This document shows, in pieces, positions 21,853-35,512 of a DNA stretch of 64,000 nt (position 1 is its first letter; the number at the start of each line of letters is the position of its first letter). Origin of the DNA: Cervus elaphus (lineage: Eukaryota; Chordata; Mammalia; Artiodactyla; Cervidae). Under the pieces are notes generated by a model. The model saw nothing but the letters and a program-made list of their open reading frames with translations, had not been told where the DNA came from and did no database searches. The stretch lies in the NCBI RefSeq assembly GCF_910594005.1, contig NC_057827.1, forward strand, positions 6,262,001 through 6,326,000, read 5' to 3'. A program made the position numbers and the translations under genes.

Positions 21853-24584
21853 CCTTGAAGAGTTGCAATAAGAGAGGCCAAGCAACCAGCCCCGTGGGTT
21901 GTTATGTGGTGTGTGCACATGCCCCATGGCCGCCATTTGTCCCCTGGGCCTGGAATTACATAGGCTCCCTAAGGTTGGGGCCAGTCAGCCGGCCCTGATA
22001 GCACCAATGTGTTGGCCCCCTGGCAATGGAGCATCAAGCTTGGAGGACCATGGTTCTGGTAGAGATTGGTCATTGGTTGGAATAGCCAGGCTGACTGAAT
22101 GTAGGAGCCAGCAGCTCCCATGGTGCTATGGCAGAGACCTGTGGCATCCAGGGTCTTCCCCTGACAGGTCTTCTGAAGTCTTCATGAAAGCATCCTTAGT
22201 GATCTGTGTGCACGCGGTCATTTTGCCCACCGTCATCCTGTGGGTGTTCCTGCTTGAGGATTGTCCCTGTGTGTGCCGAGGCCTTGGAGGCTTCAGATTT
22301 GGGTGAGTGACCCTTGGGGCAGGATGAGTCCAATGTGGACCACGCCCTGCATTATGGGAGCTTTCTGTAGGCTGTGGTCAGTAGCCTGGTCCCTACAGGG
22401 TGTGGATGTGAGGATAATCTGGCCAGGAAAGGGACCAGTTTCTTTGGGACTGACCCCTGGATCCTGGTACGTGAGGAAGTCCAAGTCCCATCCTTACTTT
22501 CTGTCAGAGGCCGCCCAATGAGTAGACTGACTGGCAGGAAGAGACGCATGCCTTGAATTCTGCTCCTATTCGAGGGTGCGCTAGGCCGAATCTGCCCTAG
22601 TGCCAAGTTCACCTTACTCTGTAGTTCTCTGGGAAACTTTTCTGGTTAGGGTGGAGGTGAACCTTGTGCCAAGGACCCCTGAGCTGTAGTAGTAGCTACA
22701 GTCTCAGGGTACGTGGCATTCACACAGATGCTCTGCAAGGTGTCCTTGGGCAGTCAGATTTCTGTGCTTTGGTCAGACATCATGGGTCATGGAGACTGGG
22801 AGCCTAGAGCCTACGTCAACAGCCCCTCAGTGAAATTTTGCATGGGGCTGAAGGAAGATGCCAGGTGTCATCCCCCGTGTCGTGGGAGGACAGGAGGTCA
22901 GGGCTCCATGACGACGGCATGGGTGTTCAGAATGTAGGGCCTTCCAATGCAGGCACTGAGACTTTGCTACCTGGGCATATTTCTGGACACACCCCCAAAT
23001 TGCCGAGAGTGCATTCTTGTTGGTACACCGGGACACAGGCACTCAACCCCACATCGAATCCCCTGCCACCCATGCATGCTGAGTCAGAAAGACATCCACA
23101 TGACCTTGAGCTTAATTTGCTGCACTCTTTTGAACGGTAGGTCACCAGTTGTCTGTAAGGGATGGATGTAGTTGGGTTGCAGATACAGGCCTTCCCCCAG
23201 TGAAAGCTCTGCATCAGTGTTCCTCAGTGAGAGCCCAAGTCCACATCTCAAGTGTTCCTGTGCTTTCTGTCCCCTTGTCAGGTGCAGTTGCCAGATATGG
23301 CTGTCCATGACCCAGGAGACGAAGGTCCGCCCATGAGGCGGCGGCTCGAGGTGCAAGGGAGTCCGGCAAGAAGTGTGGCGGCCCAGGGTGGTGCCAGGTC
23401 TTTTTGGATCACCGAGCACGGTACGGCTTCTCCTGCCCCAAGACGTGTCGTGAATTTCAGGTTTCCTGGCACTGCCTGAGTGGCTGTATGTATGGAGGGA
23501 CCGTTCCTCTTGCTGAGAAGCCTGGGGGCTCTGATTTGCCCCGGCTGCTGGAGGACTCCCAGGTCACTGGCTCCTCCTTGGAGCGGCGCTGCCTGCCCTG
23601 TGGAGGTGGGGAGCCAGCCAGCACGTGCTCGGATCGATGACGACACCCTCTCATGCATTCCTTGGAAAATCTGAACAAAATGAGTGAGAACTCACTACCG
23701 TCTCCTCATCGAAACTGAGGTCCAGCACGTTGCCTCCCTTGGGGTTGAGGGTGGGACTGGTTAGCAAGAGGGCTTCTCTGACTGTGTCACACACACGCAA
23801 GTAGGAGCCAGGTCCCCACCATTTGCGAGGCTCCCATCTGCGGGTGGGCCGTGTACAGATGTTCGAGCAGCCTTCTTGGAATGTGGGGTCCATGGTGAAG
23901 GGCACTGAGGAGCAGAAGAGGCATCCGGCTTGTCCAGTGGTGGTAGGTGTCGCAGTAGATCCTGGCATCGGACAGTGAGTTCTTCTCTCAGAGCGGTGCA
24001 TTTTGTCCTGGTTCCTGCTGCAAGTGTGCTAATTGGGGCTCTCATGATGTCGATTGTGACGCAAGGAAGCTTCTGTGGTGTCTGATTGGAGGCCCAGGTG
24101 AGATCTGAGGCCCTCGCCATTGCGGGCCTTTGGGTTGGTGAGATTGCTGAGTACCCTGTGGGCTGCAGCGGCTGCAGAGACCTAGGGGAACGGTGGCAGT
24201 TGTGAAAGTTAATAGGCCTCATTTCTGCCCTTGGCAGTTCCTGAGTTGCAAGTCCTGTCACATGCTTGAGTCTTGGAGGTCGCCATGGACTGTGTTGTGG
24301 TCACAGGCCTGCATTGCTCCTACAGGTTTACCAGAGCCCCAGAGGAGAATGGTTGGGCAGGTGAGGAAAAGCGCAGTGTGATTGCCTGGGATGTTATGTC
24401 TGCTGAGGCTGCAGGCACTGTCGTTCTGTTCTCACTGATACATAGTGTGGTCCTTTTGAAGCTGCCCTCAGCTGGGTACAGAGGAGAGGGCATTGCTTGT
24501 GCCTGGGAGGCTCAGTGAGAGGTGACCTTTGTGTCCTTGGTGGCCTGCTGCCAGTAGAAGGACTCCCCAAGGGTATCTTTGGTG
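21853..24584 (+). repeat. Repeat unit 9
   Basis: Length 2,732 bp. Its start carries the CCCCGTGGG and CCCATGGCC alleles shared with units 11 and 12, and the middle has the CTTTGGG allele. Private changes include ATTACATAGG near 21956, ACTGTGTCAC near 23782 and GGTTTACCAG near 24326. Candidate exon e is 24238-24360. Confidence 0.95.
23631..23723 (+). ncRNA. SNORD116: Box C/D snoRNA SNORD116, copy 9
   Basis: Consensus copy; box C 23637-23643, D' 23671-23674, C' 23681-23687, D 23715-23718. Confidence 0.95.
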
Positions 24585-27316
24585 CCTTGAAGAGTTGCAA
24601 TAAGAGAGGCCAAGCAACCAGCCCTGTGGGTTGTTATGTGGTGTGTGCACATGCCCCTTGGCCGCCATTTGTCCCCTGGGCCTGGAATTACCTAGGCTCC
24701 CTAAGGTTGGGGCCAGTCAGCCGGCCCTGATAGCACCAATGTGTTGGCCCCATGGCAATGGAGCATCAAGCTTGGAGGCCCATGGTTCTGGTGGAGTTTG
24801 TTCATTGGTTGGAATAGCCAGGCTGACTCAATGTAGGAGCCAGCAGCTCCCATGGCGCTATGGCAGAGACCTGTGGCATCCAGGGTCTTCCCCTGACAGG
24901 TCTTCTGAAGTCTTCATGAAAGCATCCTTAGTGATCTGTGTGCACGCGGTCATTTTGCCCACCGTCATCCTGTGGGTGTTCCTGCTTGAGGATTGTCCCT
25001 GTGTGTGCCGAGGCCTTGGAGGCTTCAGATTTGGGTGAGTGACCCTTGGGGCAGGATGAGTCCAATGTGGACCACGCCCTGCATTATGGGAGCTTTCTGT
25101 AGGCTGTGGTCAGTAGCCTGGTCCCTACAGGGTGTGGATGTGAGGATAATCTGGCCAGGAAAGGGACCTGTTTCTGTGGGACTGACCCCTGGATCCTGGT
25201 ACGTGAGGAAGTCCAAGTCCCATCCTTACTTTCTGTCAGAGGCCGCCCAATGAGTAGACTGACTGGCAGGAAGAGACGCATGCCTTGAATTCTGCTCCTA
25301 TTCGAGGGTGCGCTGGGCCGAATCTGCCCTAGTGCCAAGTTCACCTTACTCTGTAGTTCTCTGGGAAACTTTTCTGGTTAGGGTGGAGGTGAACCTTGTG
25401 CCAAGGACCCCTGAGCTGTAGTAGTAGCTACAGTCTCAGGGTACGTGGCATTCACACAGATGCTCTGCAAGGTGTCCTTGGGCAGTCAGATTTCTGTGCT
25501 TTGGTCAGACATCATGGGTCATGGAGACTGGGAGCCTAGAGCCTGCATCAACAGCCCCTCAGTGAAATTTTGCATGGGGCTGAAGGAAGATGCCAGGTGT
25601 CATCCCCCATGTCGTGGGAGGACATAGGGTCAGGGCTCCATGACGACGGCATGCGTGTTCAGACTGTAGGGCCTTTCAATGCGGGCACTGAGACTAGGCT
25701 ACCTGGACATATTTCTGGACACACCCCCAAATTGCCGAGAGTGCATTCTTGTTGGTACACCGGGACACAGGCACTCAACCCCACATCGAATCCCCTGCCA
25801 CCCATGCATGCTGAGTCAGAAAGACACCCACATGACCTTGAGCTTAATTTGCTGCACTCTTTTGAACGGTAGGTCACCAGTTGTCTGTAAGGGATGGATG
25901 TAGTTGGGTTGCAGATACAGGCCTTCCCCCAGTGAAAGCTCTGCATCAGTGTTCCTCAGTGAGAGCCCAAGTCCACATCTCAAGTGTTCCTGTGCTTTCT
26001 GTCCCCTTGTCAGGTGCAGTTGCCAGATATGGCTGTCCATGACCCAGGAGACGAAGGTCCGCCCATGAAGCGGCGACTCGAGGTGCAAGGGAGTCCGGCA
26101 AGAAGTGTGGCGGCCCAGGGTGGTGCCAGGTCTTTTTGGATCAACAAGCACGGTACGGCTTCTCCTGCCCCAAGACGTGTCGTGAATTTCAGGTTTCCTG
26201 GCACTGCCTGAGTGGCTGTACGTATGGAGGGACCGTTCCTCTTGCTGAGAAGCCTGGGGGCTCTGAGTTGCCCCTGCTGCTGGAGGACTCCCAGGTCACT
26301 GGCTCCTCCTTGGAGCGGCGCTGCCTGCCCTGTGGAGGTGGGGAGCCAGGCAGCACGTGCTCGGATCGATGACGACACCCTCTCATGCATTCCTTGGAAA
26401 ATCTGAACAAAATGAGTGAGAACTCACTACCGTCTCCTCATCGAAACTGAGGTCCAGCACGTTGCCTCCCTTGGGGTTGAGGGTGGGACTGGTTAGCAAG
26501 AGGGCTTCTCTGACTGCGTCACACACACGCAAGTAGGAGCCAGGTCCCCACCATTTGCGAGGCTCCCATCTGCGGGTGGGCCGTGTACAGATGTTCGAGC
26601 GGCCTTCTTGGAATGTGGGGTCCATGGTGAAGGGCACTGAGGAGCAGAAGAGGCATCCGGCTTGTCCAGTGGTGGTAGGTGTCGCAGTAAATCCTGGCAT
26701 CGGACAGTGAGTTCTTCTCTCAGAGCGGTGCATTTTGTCCTGGTTCCTGCTGCAAGTGTGCTAATTGGGGCTCTCGTGATGTCGATTGTGACGCAAGGAA
26801 GCTTCTGTGGTGTCTGATTGGAGGCCCAGGTGAGATCTGAGGCCCTCGCCATTGCGGCCCTTTGGGTTGGTGAGAATGCTGAGTACCCTGTGGGCTGCAG
26901 CGGCTGCAGAGACCTAGGGGAACGGTGGCAGTTGTGAAAGTTAATAGGCCTCATTTCTGCCCTTGGCAGTTCCTGAGTTGCAAGTCCTGTCACATGATTG
27001 AGTCTTGGAGGTCGCCATGGACTGTGTTGTGGTCACAGGCCTGCATTGCTCCTGCAGGTTTTCCAGAGCCCCAGAGGAGAATGGTTGGGCAGGTGAGGAA
27101 AAGCGCAGTGTGATTGCCTGGGATGTTATGTCTGCTGAGGCTGCAGGCACTGTCGTTCTGTTCTCACTGATACATAGTGTGGTCCTTTTGAAGCTGCCCT
27201 CAGCTGGGTACAGAGGAGAGGGCATTGCTTGTGCCTGGGAGGCTCAGTGAGAGGTGACCTTTGTGTCCTTGGTGGCCTGCTGCCAGTAGAAGGACTCCCC
27301 AAGGGTATCTTTGGTG
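24585..27316 (+). repeat. Repeat unit 10
   Basis: Length 2,732 bp. It has GTTTGTTCATTGG near 24797, GATCAACAAGC near 26140, and CATGATTGAG plus GGTTTTCCAG inside candidate exon e (26970-27092); the last two are shared with unit 17. Confidence 0.95.
26363..26455 (+). ncRNA. SNORD116: Box C/D snoRNA SNORD116, copy 10
   Basis: Consensus copy; box C 26369-26375, D' 26403-26406, C' 26413-26419, D 26447-26450. Confidence 0.95.
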
Positions 27317-30048
27317 CCTTGAAGAGTTGCAATAAGAGAGGCCAAGCAACCAGCCCCGTGGGTTGTTATGTGGTGTGTGCACATGCCCCATGGCCGCCAT
27401 TTGTCCCCTGGGCCTGGAATTACCTAGGCTCCCTAAGGTTGAGGCCAGTCAGCCGGCCCTGATAGCACCAATGTGTTGGCCCCCTGGCAATGGAGCATCA
27501 AGCTTGGAGGACCATGGTTCTGGTAGAGATTGGTCATTGGTTGGAATAGCCAGGCTGACTGAATGTAGGAGCCAGCAGCTCCCATGGTGCTATGGCAGAG
27601 ACCTGTGGCATCCAGGGTCTTCCCCTGACAGGTCTTCTGAAGTCTTCATGAAAGCATCCTTAGTGATCTGTGTGCACGCGGTCATTTTGCCCACCGTCAT
27701 CCTGTGGGTGTTCCTGCTTGAGGATTGTCCCTGTGTGTGCCGAGGCCTTGGAGGCTTCAGATTTGGGTGAGTGACCCTTGGGGCAGGATGAGTCCAATGT
27801 GGACCACGCCCTGCATTACGGGAGCTTTCTGTAGGCTGTGGTCAGTAGCCTGGTCCCTACAGGGTGTGGATGTGAGGATAATCTGGCCAGGAAAGGGACC
27901 AGTTTCTTTGGGACTGACCCCTGGATCCTGGTACGTGAGGAAGTCCAAGTCCCATCCTTACTTTCTGTCAGAGGCCGCCCAATGAGTAGACTGACTGGCA
28001 GGAAGAGACGCATGCCTTGAATTCTGCTCCTATTCGAGGATGCGCTGGGCCGAATCTGCCCTAGTGCCAAGTTCACCTTACTCTGTAGTTCTCTGGGAAA
28101 CTTTTCTGGTTAGGGTGGAGGTGAACCTTGTGCCAAGGACCCCTGAGCTGTAGTAGTAGCTACAGTCTCAGGGTACGTGGCATTCACACAGATGCTCTGC
28201 AAGGTGTCCTTGGGCAGTCAGATTTCTGTGCTTTGGTCAGACATCATGGGTCATGGAGACTGGGAGCCTAGAGCCTACGTCAACAGCCCCTCAGTGAAAT
28301 TTTGCATGGGGCTGAAGGAAGATGCCAGGTGTCATCCCCCGTGTCGTGGGAGGACAGGAGGTCAGGGCTCCATGACGACGGCATGGGTGTTCAGACTGTA
28401 GGGCCTTCCAATGCAGGCACTGAGACTTTGCTACCTGGGCATATTTCTGGACACACCCCCAACTTGCCGAGAGTGCATTCTTGTTGGTACACCGGGACAC
28501 AGGCACTCAACCCCACATCGAATCCCCTGCCACCCATGCATGCTGAGTCAGAAAGACATCCACATGACCTTGAGCTTAATTTGCTGCACTCTTTTGAACG
28601 GTAGGTCACCAGTTTTCTGTAAGGGATGGATGTAGTTGGGTTGCAGATACAGGCCTTCCCCCAGTGAAAGCTCTGCATCAGTGTTCCTCAGTGAGAGCCC
28701 AAGTCCACATCTCAAGTGTTCCTGTGCTTTCTGTCCCCTTGTCAGGTGCAGTTGCCAGATATGGCTGTCCATGACCCAGGAGACGAAGGTCCGCCCATGA
28801 GGCGGCGGCTCGAGGTGCAAGGGAGTCCGGCAAGAAGTGTGGCGGCCCAGGGTGGTGCCAGGTCTTTTTGGATCACCGAGCACGGTACGGCTTCTCCTGC
28901 CCCAAGACGTGTCGTGAATTTCAGGTTTCCTGGCACTGCCTGAGTGGCTGTATGTATGGAGGGACCGTTCCTCTTGCTGAGAAGCCTGGGGGCTCTAATT
29001 TGCCCCGGCTGCTGGAGGACTCCCAGGTCACTGGCTCCTCCTTGGAGCGGCGCTGCCTTCGCTGTGGAGGTGGGGAGCCAGCCAGCACGTGCTCGGATCG
29101 ATGACGACACCCTCTCATGCATTCCTTGGAAAATCTGAACAAAATGAGTGAGAACTCACTACCGTCTCCTCATCGAAACTGAGGTCCAGCACGTTGCCTC
29201 CCTTGGGGTTGAGGGTGGGACTGGTTAGCAAGAGGGCTTCTCTGACTGCGTCACACACACGCAAGTAGGAGCCAGGTCCCCACAATTTGCGAGGCTCCCA
29301 TCTGCGGGTGGGCCGTGTACAGATGTTCGAGCGGCCTTCTTGGAATGTGGGGTCCATGGTGAAGGGCACTGAGGAGCAGAAGAGGCATCCAGCTTGTCCA
29401 GTGGTGGTAGGTGTCGCAGTAAATCCTGGCATCGGACAGTGAGTTCTTCTCTCAGAGCGGTGCATTTTGTCCTGGTTCCTGCTGCAAGTGTGTTAATTGG
29501 GGCTCTCGTGATGTCGATTCTGGCGCAAGGAAGCTTCTGTGGTGTCTGATTGGAGGCCCAGGTGAGATCTGAGGCCCTCGCCATTGCGGCCCTTTGGGTT
29601 GGTGAGAATGCTGAGTACCCTGTGGGCTGCAGCGGCTGCAGAGACCTAGGGGAACGGTGGCAGTTGTGAAAGTTAATAGGCCTCATTTCTGCCCTTGGCA
29701 GTTCCTGAGTTGCAAGTCCTGTCACATGCTTGAGTCTTGGAGGTCGCCATGGACTGTGTTGTGGTCACAGGCCTGCATTGCTCCTGCAGGTTGACCAGAG
29801 CCCCAGAGGAGAATGGTTGGGCAGGTGAGGAAAAGCACAGTGTGATTGCCTGGGATGTTATGTCTGCTGAGGCTGCAGGCACTGTCTTTCTGTTCTCACT
29901 GATACATAGTGTGGTCCTTTTGAAGCTGCCCTCAGCTGGGTACAGAGGAGAGGGCATTGCTTGTGCCTGGGAGGCTCAGTGAGAGGTGACCTTTGTGTCC
30001 TTGGTGGCCTGCTGCCAGTAGAAGGACTCCCCAAGGGTATCTTTGGTG
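27317..30048 (+). repeat. Repeat unit 11
   Basis: Length 2,732 bp, closely related to unit 12: both have the CAGTTTTCTG allele after the GTAGGT donor-like site and CTCTAATTTGCC near 28995. Private changes include GCCTTCGCTG near 29056 and ATTCTGGCGC near 29517. Candidate exon e is 29702-29824. Confidence 0.95.
29095..29187 (+). ncRNA. SNORD116: Box C/D snoRNA SNORD116, copy 11
   Basis: Consensus copy; box C 29101-29107, D' 29135-29138, C' 29145-29151, D 29179-29182. Confidence 0.95.
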
Positions 30049-32780
30049 CCTTGAAGAGTTGCAATAAGAGAGGCCAAGCAACCAGCCCCGTGGGTTGTTA
30101 TGTGGTGTGTGCACATGCCCCATGGCCGCCATTTGTCCCCTGGGCCTGGAATTACCTAGGCTCCCTAAGGTTGGGGCCAGTCAGCCGGCCCTGATAGCAC
30201 CAATGTGTTGGCCCCCTGGCAATGGAGCATCAAGCTTGGAGGACCATGGTTCTGGTAGAGTTTGGTCATTGGTTGGAATAGCCAGGCTGACTGAATGTAG
30301 GAGCCAGCAGCTCCCATGGTGCTATGGCAGAGACCTGTGGCATCCAGGGTCTTCCCCTGACAGGTCTTCTGAAGTCTTCATGAAAGCATCCTTAGTGATC
30401 TGTGTGCACGCGGTCATTTTGCCCACCGTCATCCTGTGGGTGTTCCTGCTTGAGGATTGTCCCTGTGTGTGCCGAGGCCTTGGAGGCTTCAGATTTGGGT
30501 GAGTGACCCTTGGGGCAGGATGAGTCCAATGTGGACCACGCCCTGCATTATGGGAGCTTTCTGTAGGCTGTGGTCAGTAGCCTGGTCCCTACAGGGTGTG
30601 GATGTGAGGATAATCTGGCCAGGAAAGGGACCAGTTTCTTTGGGACTGACCCCTGGATCCTGGTACGTGAGGAAGTCCAAGTCCCATCCTTACTTTCTGT
30701 CAGAGGCCGCCCAATGAGTAGACTGACTGGCAGGAAGAGACGCATGCCTTGAATTCTGCTCCTATTCGAGGGTGCGCTGGGCCGAATCTGCCCTAGTGCC
30801 AAGTTCACCTTACTCTGTAGTTCTCTGGGAAACTTTTCTGGTTAGGGTGGAGGTGAACCTTGTGCCAAGGACCCCTGAGCTGTAGTAGTAGCTACAGTCT
30901 CAGGGTACGTGGCATTCACACAGATGCTCTGCAAGGTGTCCTTGGGCAGTCAGATTTCTGTGCTTTGGTCAGACATCATGGGTCATGGAGACTGGGAGCC
31001 TAGAGCCTACGTCAACAGCCCCTCAGTGAAATTTTGCATGGGGCTGAAGGAAGATGCCAGGTGTCATCCCCCGTGTCGTGGGAGGACAGGAGGTCAGGGC
31101 TCCATGACGACGGCATGGGTGTTCAGACTGTAGGGCCTTCCAATGCAGGCACTGAGACTTTGCTACCTGGGCATATTTCTGGACACACCCCCAACTTGCC
31201 AAGAGTGCATTCTTGTTGGTACACCAGGACACAGGCACTCAACCCCACATCGAATCCCCTGCCACCCATGCATGCTGAGTCAGAAAGACATCCACATGAC
31301 CTTGAGCTTAATTTGCTGCACTCTTTTGAACGGTAGGTCACCAGTTTTCTGTAAGGGATGGATGTAGTTGGGTTGCAGATACAGGCCTTCCCCCAGTGAA
31401 AGCTCTGCATCAGTGTTCCTCAGTGAGAGCCCAAGTCCACATCTCAAGTGTTCCTGTGCTTTCTTTCCCCTTGTCAGGTGCAGTTGCCAGATATGGCTGT
31501 CCATGACCCAGGAGACGAAGGTCCGCCCATGAGGCGGCGGCTCGAGGTGCAAGGGAGTCCGGCAAGAAGTGTGGCAGCCCAGGGTGGTGCCAGGTCTTTT
31601 TGGATCACCGAGCACGGTACGGCTTCTCCTGCCCCAAGACGTGTCGTGAATTTCAGGTTTCCTGGCACTGCCTGAGTGGCTGTATGTATGGAGGGACCGT
31701 TCCTCTTGCTGAGAAGCCTGGGGGCTCTAATTTGCCCCGGCTGCTGGAGGACTCCCAGGTCACTGGCTCCTCCTTGGAGCGGCGCTGCCTGCCCTGTGGA
31801 GGTGGGTAGCCAGCCAGCACGTGCTCGGATCGATGACGACACCCTCTCATGCATTCCTTGGAAAATCTGAACAAAATGAGTGAGAACTCACTACCGTCTC
31901 CTCATCGAAACTGAGGTCCAGCACGTTGCCTCCCTTGGGGTTGAGGGTGGGACTGGTTAGCAAGAGGGCTTCTCTGACTGCGTCACACACACGCAAGTAG
32001 GAGCCAGGTCCCCACCATTTGCGAGGCTCCCATCTGCGGGTGGGCCATGTACAGATGTTCGAGCAGCCTTCTTGGAACGTGAGGTCCATGGTGAAGGGCA
32101 CTGAGGAGCAGAAGAGGCATCCGGCTTGTCCAGTGGTGGTAGGTGTCGCAGTAGATCCTGGCATCGGACAGTGAGTTCTTCTCTCAGAGCGGTGCATTTT
32201 GTCCTGGTTCCTGCTGCAAGTGTGCTAATTGGGGCTCTCGTGATGTCGATTGTGACGCAAGGAAGCTTCTGTGGTGTCTGATTGGAGGCCCAGGTGAGAT
32301 CTGAGGCCCTCGCCATTGCGGGCCTTTGGGTTGGTGAGATTGCTGAGTACCCTGTGGGCTGCAGCGGCTGCAGAGACCTAGGGGAACGGTGGCAGTTGTG
32401 AAAGTTAATAGGCCTCATTTCTGCCCTTGGCAGTTCCTGAGTTGCAAGTCCTGTCACATGCTTGAGTCTTGGAGGTCGCCATGGACTGTGTTGTGGTCAC
32501 AGGCCTGCATTGCTCCTGCAGGTTGACCAGAGCCCCAGAGGCGAATGGTTGGGCAGGTGAGGAAAAGCGCAGTGTGATTGCCTGGGATGTTATATCTGCT
32601 GAGGCTGCAGGCACTGTCGTTCTGTTTTCACTGATACATAGTGTGGTCCTTTTGAAGCTGCCCTCAGCTGGGTACAGAGGAGAGGGCATTGCTTGTGCCT
32701 GGGAGGCTCAGTGAGAGGTGACCTTTGTGTCCTTGGTGGCCTGCTGCCAGTAGAAGGACTCCCCAAGGGTATCTTTGGTG
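30049..32780 (+). repeat. Repeat unit 12
   Basis: Length 2,732 bp. Private changes include TTTCTTTCCCC in the pyrimidine tract of the exon c acceptor near 31460, GTGGCAGCCC near 31572, GGTGGGTAGCC near 31801 and GGAACGTGAGG near 32075. It has TTATATCTG near 32590, shared with units 13 and 18. Candidate exon e is 32434-32556. Confidence 0.95.
31827..31919 (+). ncRNA. SNORD116: Box C/D snoRNA SNORD116, copy 12
   Basis: Consensus copy; box C 31833-31839, D' 31867-31870, C' 31877-31883, D 31911-31914. Confidence 0.95.
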
Positions 32781-35512
32781 CCTTGAAGAGTTGCAATAAG
32801 AGAGGCCAAGCAACCAGCCCTGTGGGTTGTTATGTGGTGTGTGCACATGCCCCTTGGCCGCCATTTGTCCCCTGGGCCTGGAATTACCTAGGCTCCCTAA
32901 GGTTGGGGCCAGTCAGCCGGCCCTGATAGCACCAATGTGTTGACCCCATGGCAATGGAGCATCAAGCTTGGAGGCCCATGGTTCTGGTGGAGTTTGGTCA
33001 TTGGTTGGAATACCCAGGCTGACTCAATGTAGGAGCCAGCAGCTCCCATGGCGCTATGGCAGAGACCTGTGGCATCCAGGGTCTTCCCCTGACAGGTCTT
33101 CTGAAGTCTTCATGAAAGCATCCTTAGTGATCTGTGTGCACGCGGTCATTTTGCCCACCGTCATCCTGTGGGTGTTCCTGCTTGAGGATTGTCCCTGTGT
33201 GTGCCGAGGCCTTGGAGGCTTCAGATTTGGGTGAGTGACCCTTGGGGCAGGATGAGTCCAATGTGGACCACGCCCTGCATTATGGGAGCTTTCTGTAGGC
33301 TGTGGTCAGTAGCCTGGTCCCTACAGGGTGTGGATGTGAGGATAATCTGGCCAGGAAAGGGACCTGTTTCTGTGGGACTGACCCCTGGATCCTGGTACGT
33401 GAGGAAGTCCAAGTCCCATCCTTACTTTCTGTCAGAGGCCGTCCAATGAGTAGACTGACTGGCAGGAAGAGACGCATGCCTTGAATTCTGCTCCTATTCG
33501 AGGGTGCGCTAGGCCGAATCTGCCCTAGTGCCAAGTTCACCTTACTCTGTAGTTCTCTGGGAAACTTTTCTGGTTAGGGTGGAGGTGAACCTTGTGCCAA
33601 GGACCCCTGAGCTGTAGTAGTAGCTACAGTCTCAGGGTACGTGGCATTCACACAGATGCTCTGCAAGGTGTCCTTGGGCAGTCAGATTTCTGTGCTTTGG
33701 TCAGACATCATGGGTCATGGAGACTGGGAGCCTAGAGCCTACATCAACAGCCCCTCAGTGAAATTTTGCATGGGGCTGAAGGAAGATGCCAGGTGTCATC
33801 CCGCATGTCGTGGGAGGACAGGAGGTCAGGGCTCCATGACGACGGCATGCGTGTTCAGACTGTAGGGCCTTTCAATGCGGGCACTGAGACTAGGCTACCT
33901 GGACATATTTCTGGACACACCCCCAACTTGCCGAGAGTGCATTCTTGTTGGTACACCGGGACACAGGCACTCAACCCCACATCGAATCCCCTGCCACCCA
34001 TGCATGCTGAGTCAGAAAGACATCCACATGACGTTGAGCTTAATTTGCTGCACTCTTTTGAACGGTATGTCACCAGTTGTCTGTAAGGGATGGATGTAGT
34101 TGGGTTGCAGATACAGGCCTTCCCCCAGTGAAAGCTCTGCATCAGTGTTCCTCAGTGAGAGCCCAAGTCCACATCTCAAGTGTTCCTGTGCTTTCTGTCC
34201 CCTTGTCAGGTGCAGTTGCCAAATATGGCTGTCCATGACCCAGGAGACGAAGGTCCGCCCATGAGGCGGCGGCTCGAGGTGCAAGGGAGTCCGGCAAGAA
34301 GTGTGGCGGCCCAGGGTGGTGCCAGGTCTTTTTGGATCACCGAGCACGGTACGGCTTCTCCTGCCCCAAGACGTGTCGTGAATTTCAGGTTTCCTGGCAC
34401 TGCCTGAGTGGCTGTACGTATGGAGGGACCGTTCCTCTTGCTGAAAAGCCTGGGGGCTCTGAGTTGCCCCTGCTGCTGGAGGACTCCCAGGTCACTGGCT
34501 CCTCCTTGGAGCGGCGCTGCCTGCCCTGTGGAGGTGGGGAGCCAGGCAGCACGTGCTCGGATCGATGACGACACCCTCTCATGCATTCCTTGGAAAATCT
34601 GAACAAAATGAGTGAGAACTCACTACCGTCTCCTCATCGAAACTGAGGTCCAGCACGTTGCCTCCCTTGGGGTTGAGGGTGGGACTGGTTAGCAAGAGGG
34701 CTTCTCTGACTGCGTCACACACACGCAAGTAGGAGCCAGGTCCCCACCATTTGCGAGGCTCCCATCTGCGGGTGGGCCGTGTACAGATGTTCGAGCGGCC
34801 TTCTTGGAATGTGGGGTCCATGGTGAAGGGCACTGAGGAGCAGAAGAGGCATCCGGCTTGTCCAGTGGTGGTAGGTGTCGCAGTAGATCCTGGCATCGGA
34901 CAGTGAGGTCTTCTCTCAGAGCGGTGCATTTTGTCCTGGTTCCTGCTGCAAGTGTGCTAATTGGGGCTCTCGTGATGTCGATTGTGACGCAAGGAAGCTT
35001 CTGTGGTGTCTGATTGGAGGCCCAGGTGAGATCTGAGGCCCTCGCCATTGCGGCCGTTTGGGTTGGTGAGATTGCTGAGTACCCTGTGGGCTGCAGCGGC
35101 TGCAGAGACCTAGGGGAACGGTGGCAGTTGTGAAAGTTAATAGGCCTCATTTCTGCCCTTGGCAGTTCCTGAGTTGCAAGTCCTGTCACATGCTTGAGTC
35201 TTGGAGGTCGCCATGGACTGTGTTGTGGTCACAGGCCTGCATTGCTCCTGCAGGTTTTCCAGAGCCCCAGAGGCGAATGGTTGGGCAGGTGAGGAAAAGC
35301 GCAGTGTGATTGCCTGGGATGTTATATCTGCTGAGGCTGCAGGCACTGTCGTTCTGTTTTCACTGATACATAGTGTGGTCCTTTTGAAGCTGCCCTCAGC
35401 TGGGTACAGAGGAGAGGGCATTGCTTGTGCCTGGGAGGCTCAGTGAGAGGTGACCTTTGTGTCCTTGGTGGCCTGCTGCCAGTAGAAGGACTCCCCAAGG
35501 GTATCTTTGGTG
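32781..35512 (+). repeat. Repeat unit 13
   Basis: Length 2,732 bp. The donor-like GTAGGT near 34065 reads GTATGT, as in units 17 and 18. It has CCAAATATGG near 34220, GAAAAGCC near 34443 and GGCCGTTTGG near 35052. Its last part matches unit 18 and begins the block duplicated downstream. Candidate exon e is 35166-35288. Confidence 0.95.
34559..34651 (+). ncRNA. SNORD116: Box C/D snoRNA SNORD116, copy 13
   Basis: Consensus copy; box C 34565-34571, D' 34599-34602, C' 34609-34615, D 34643-34646. Confidence 0.95.
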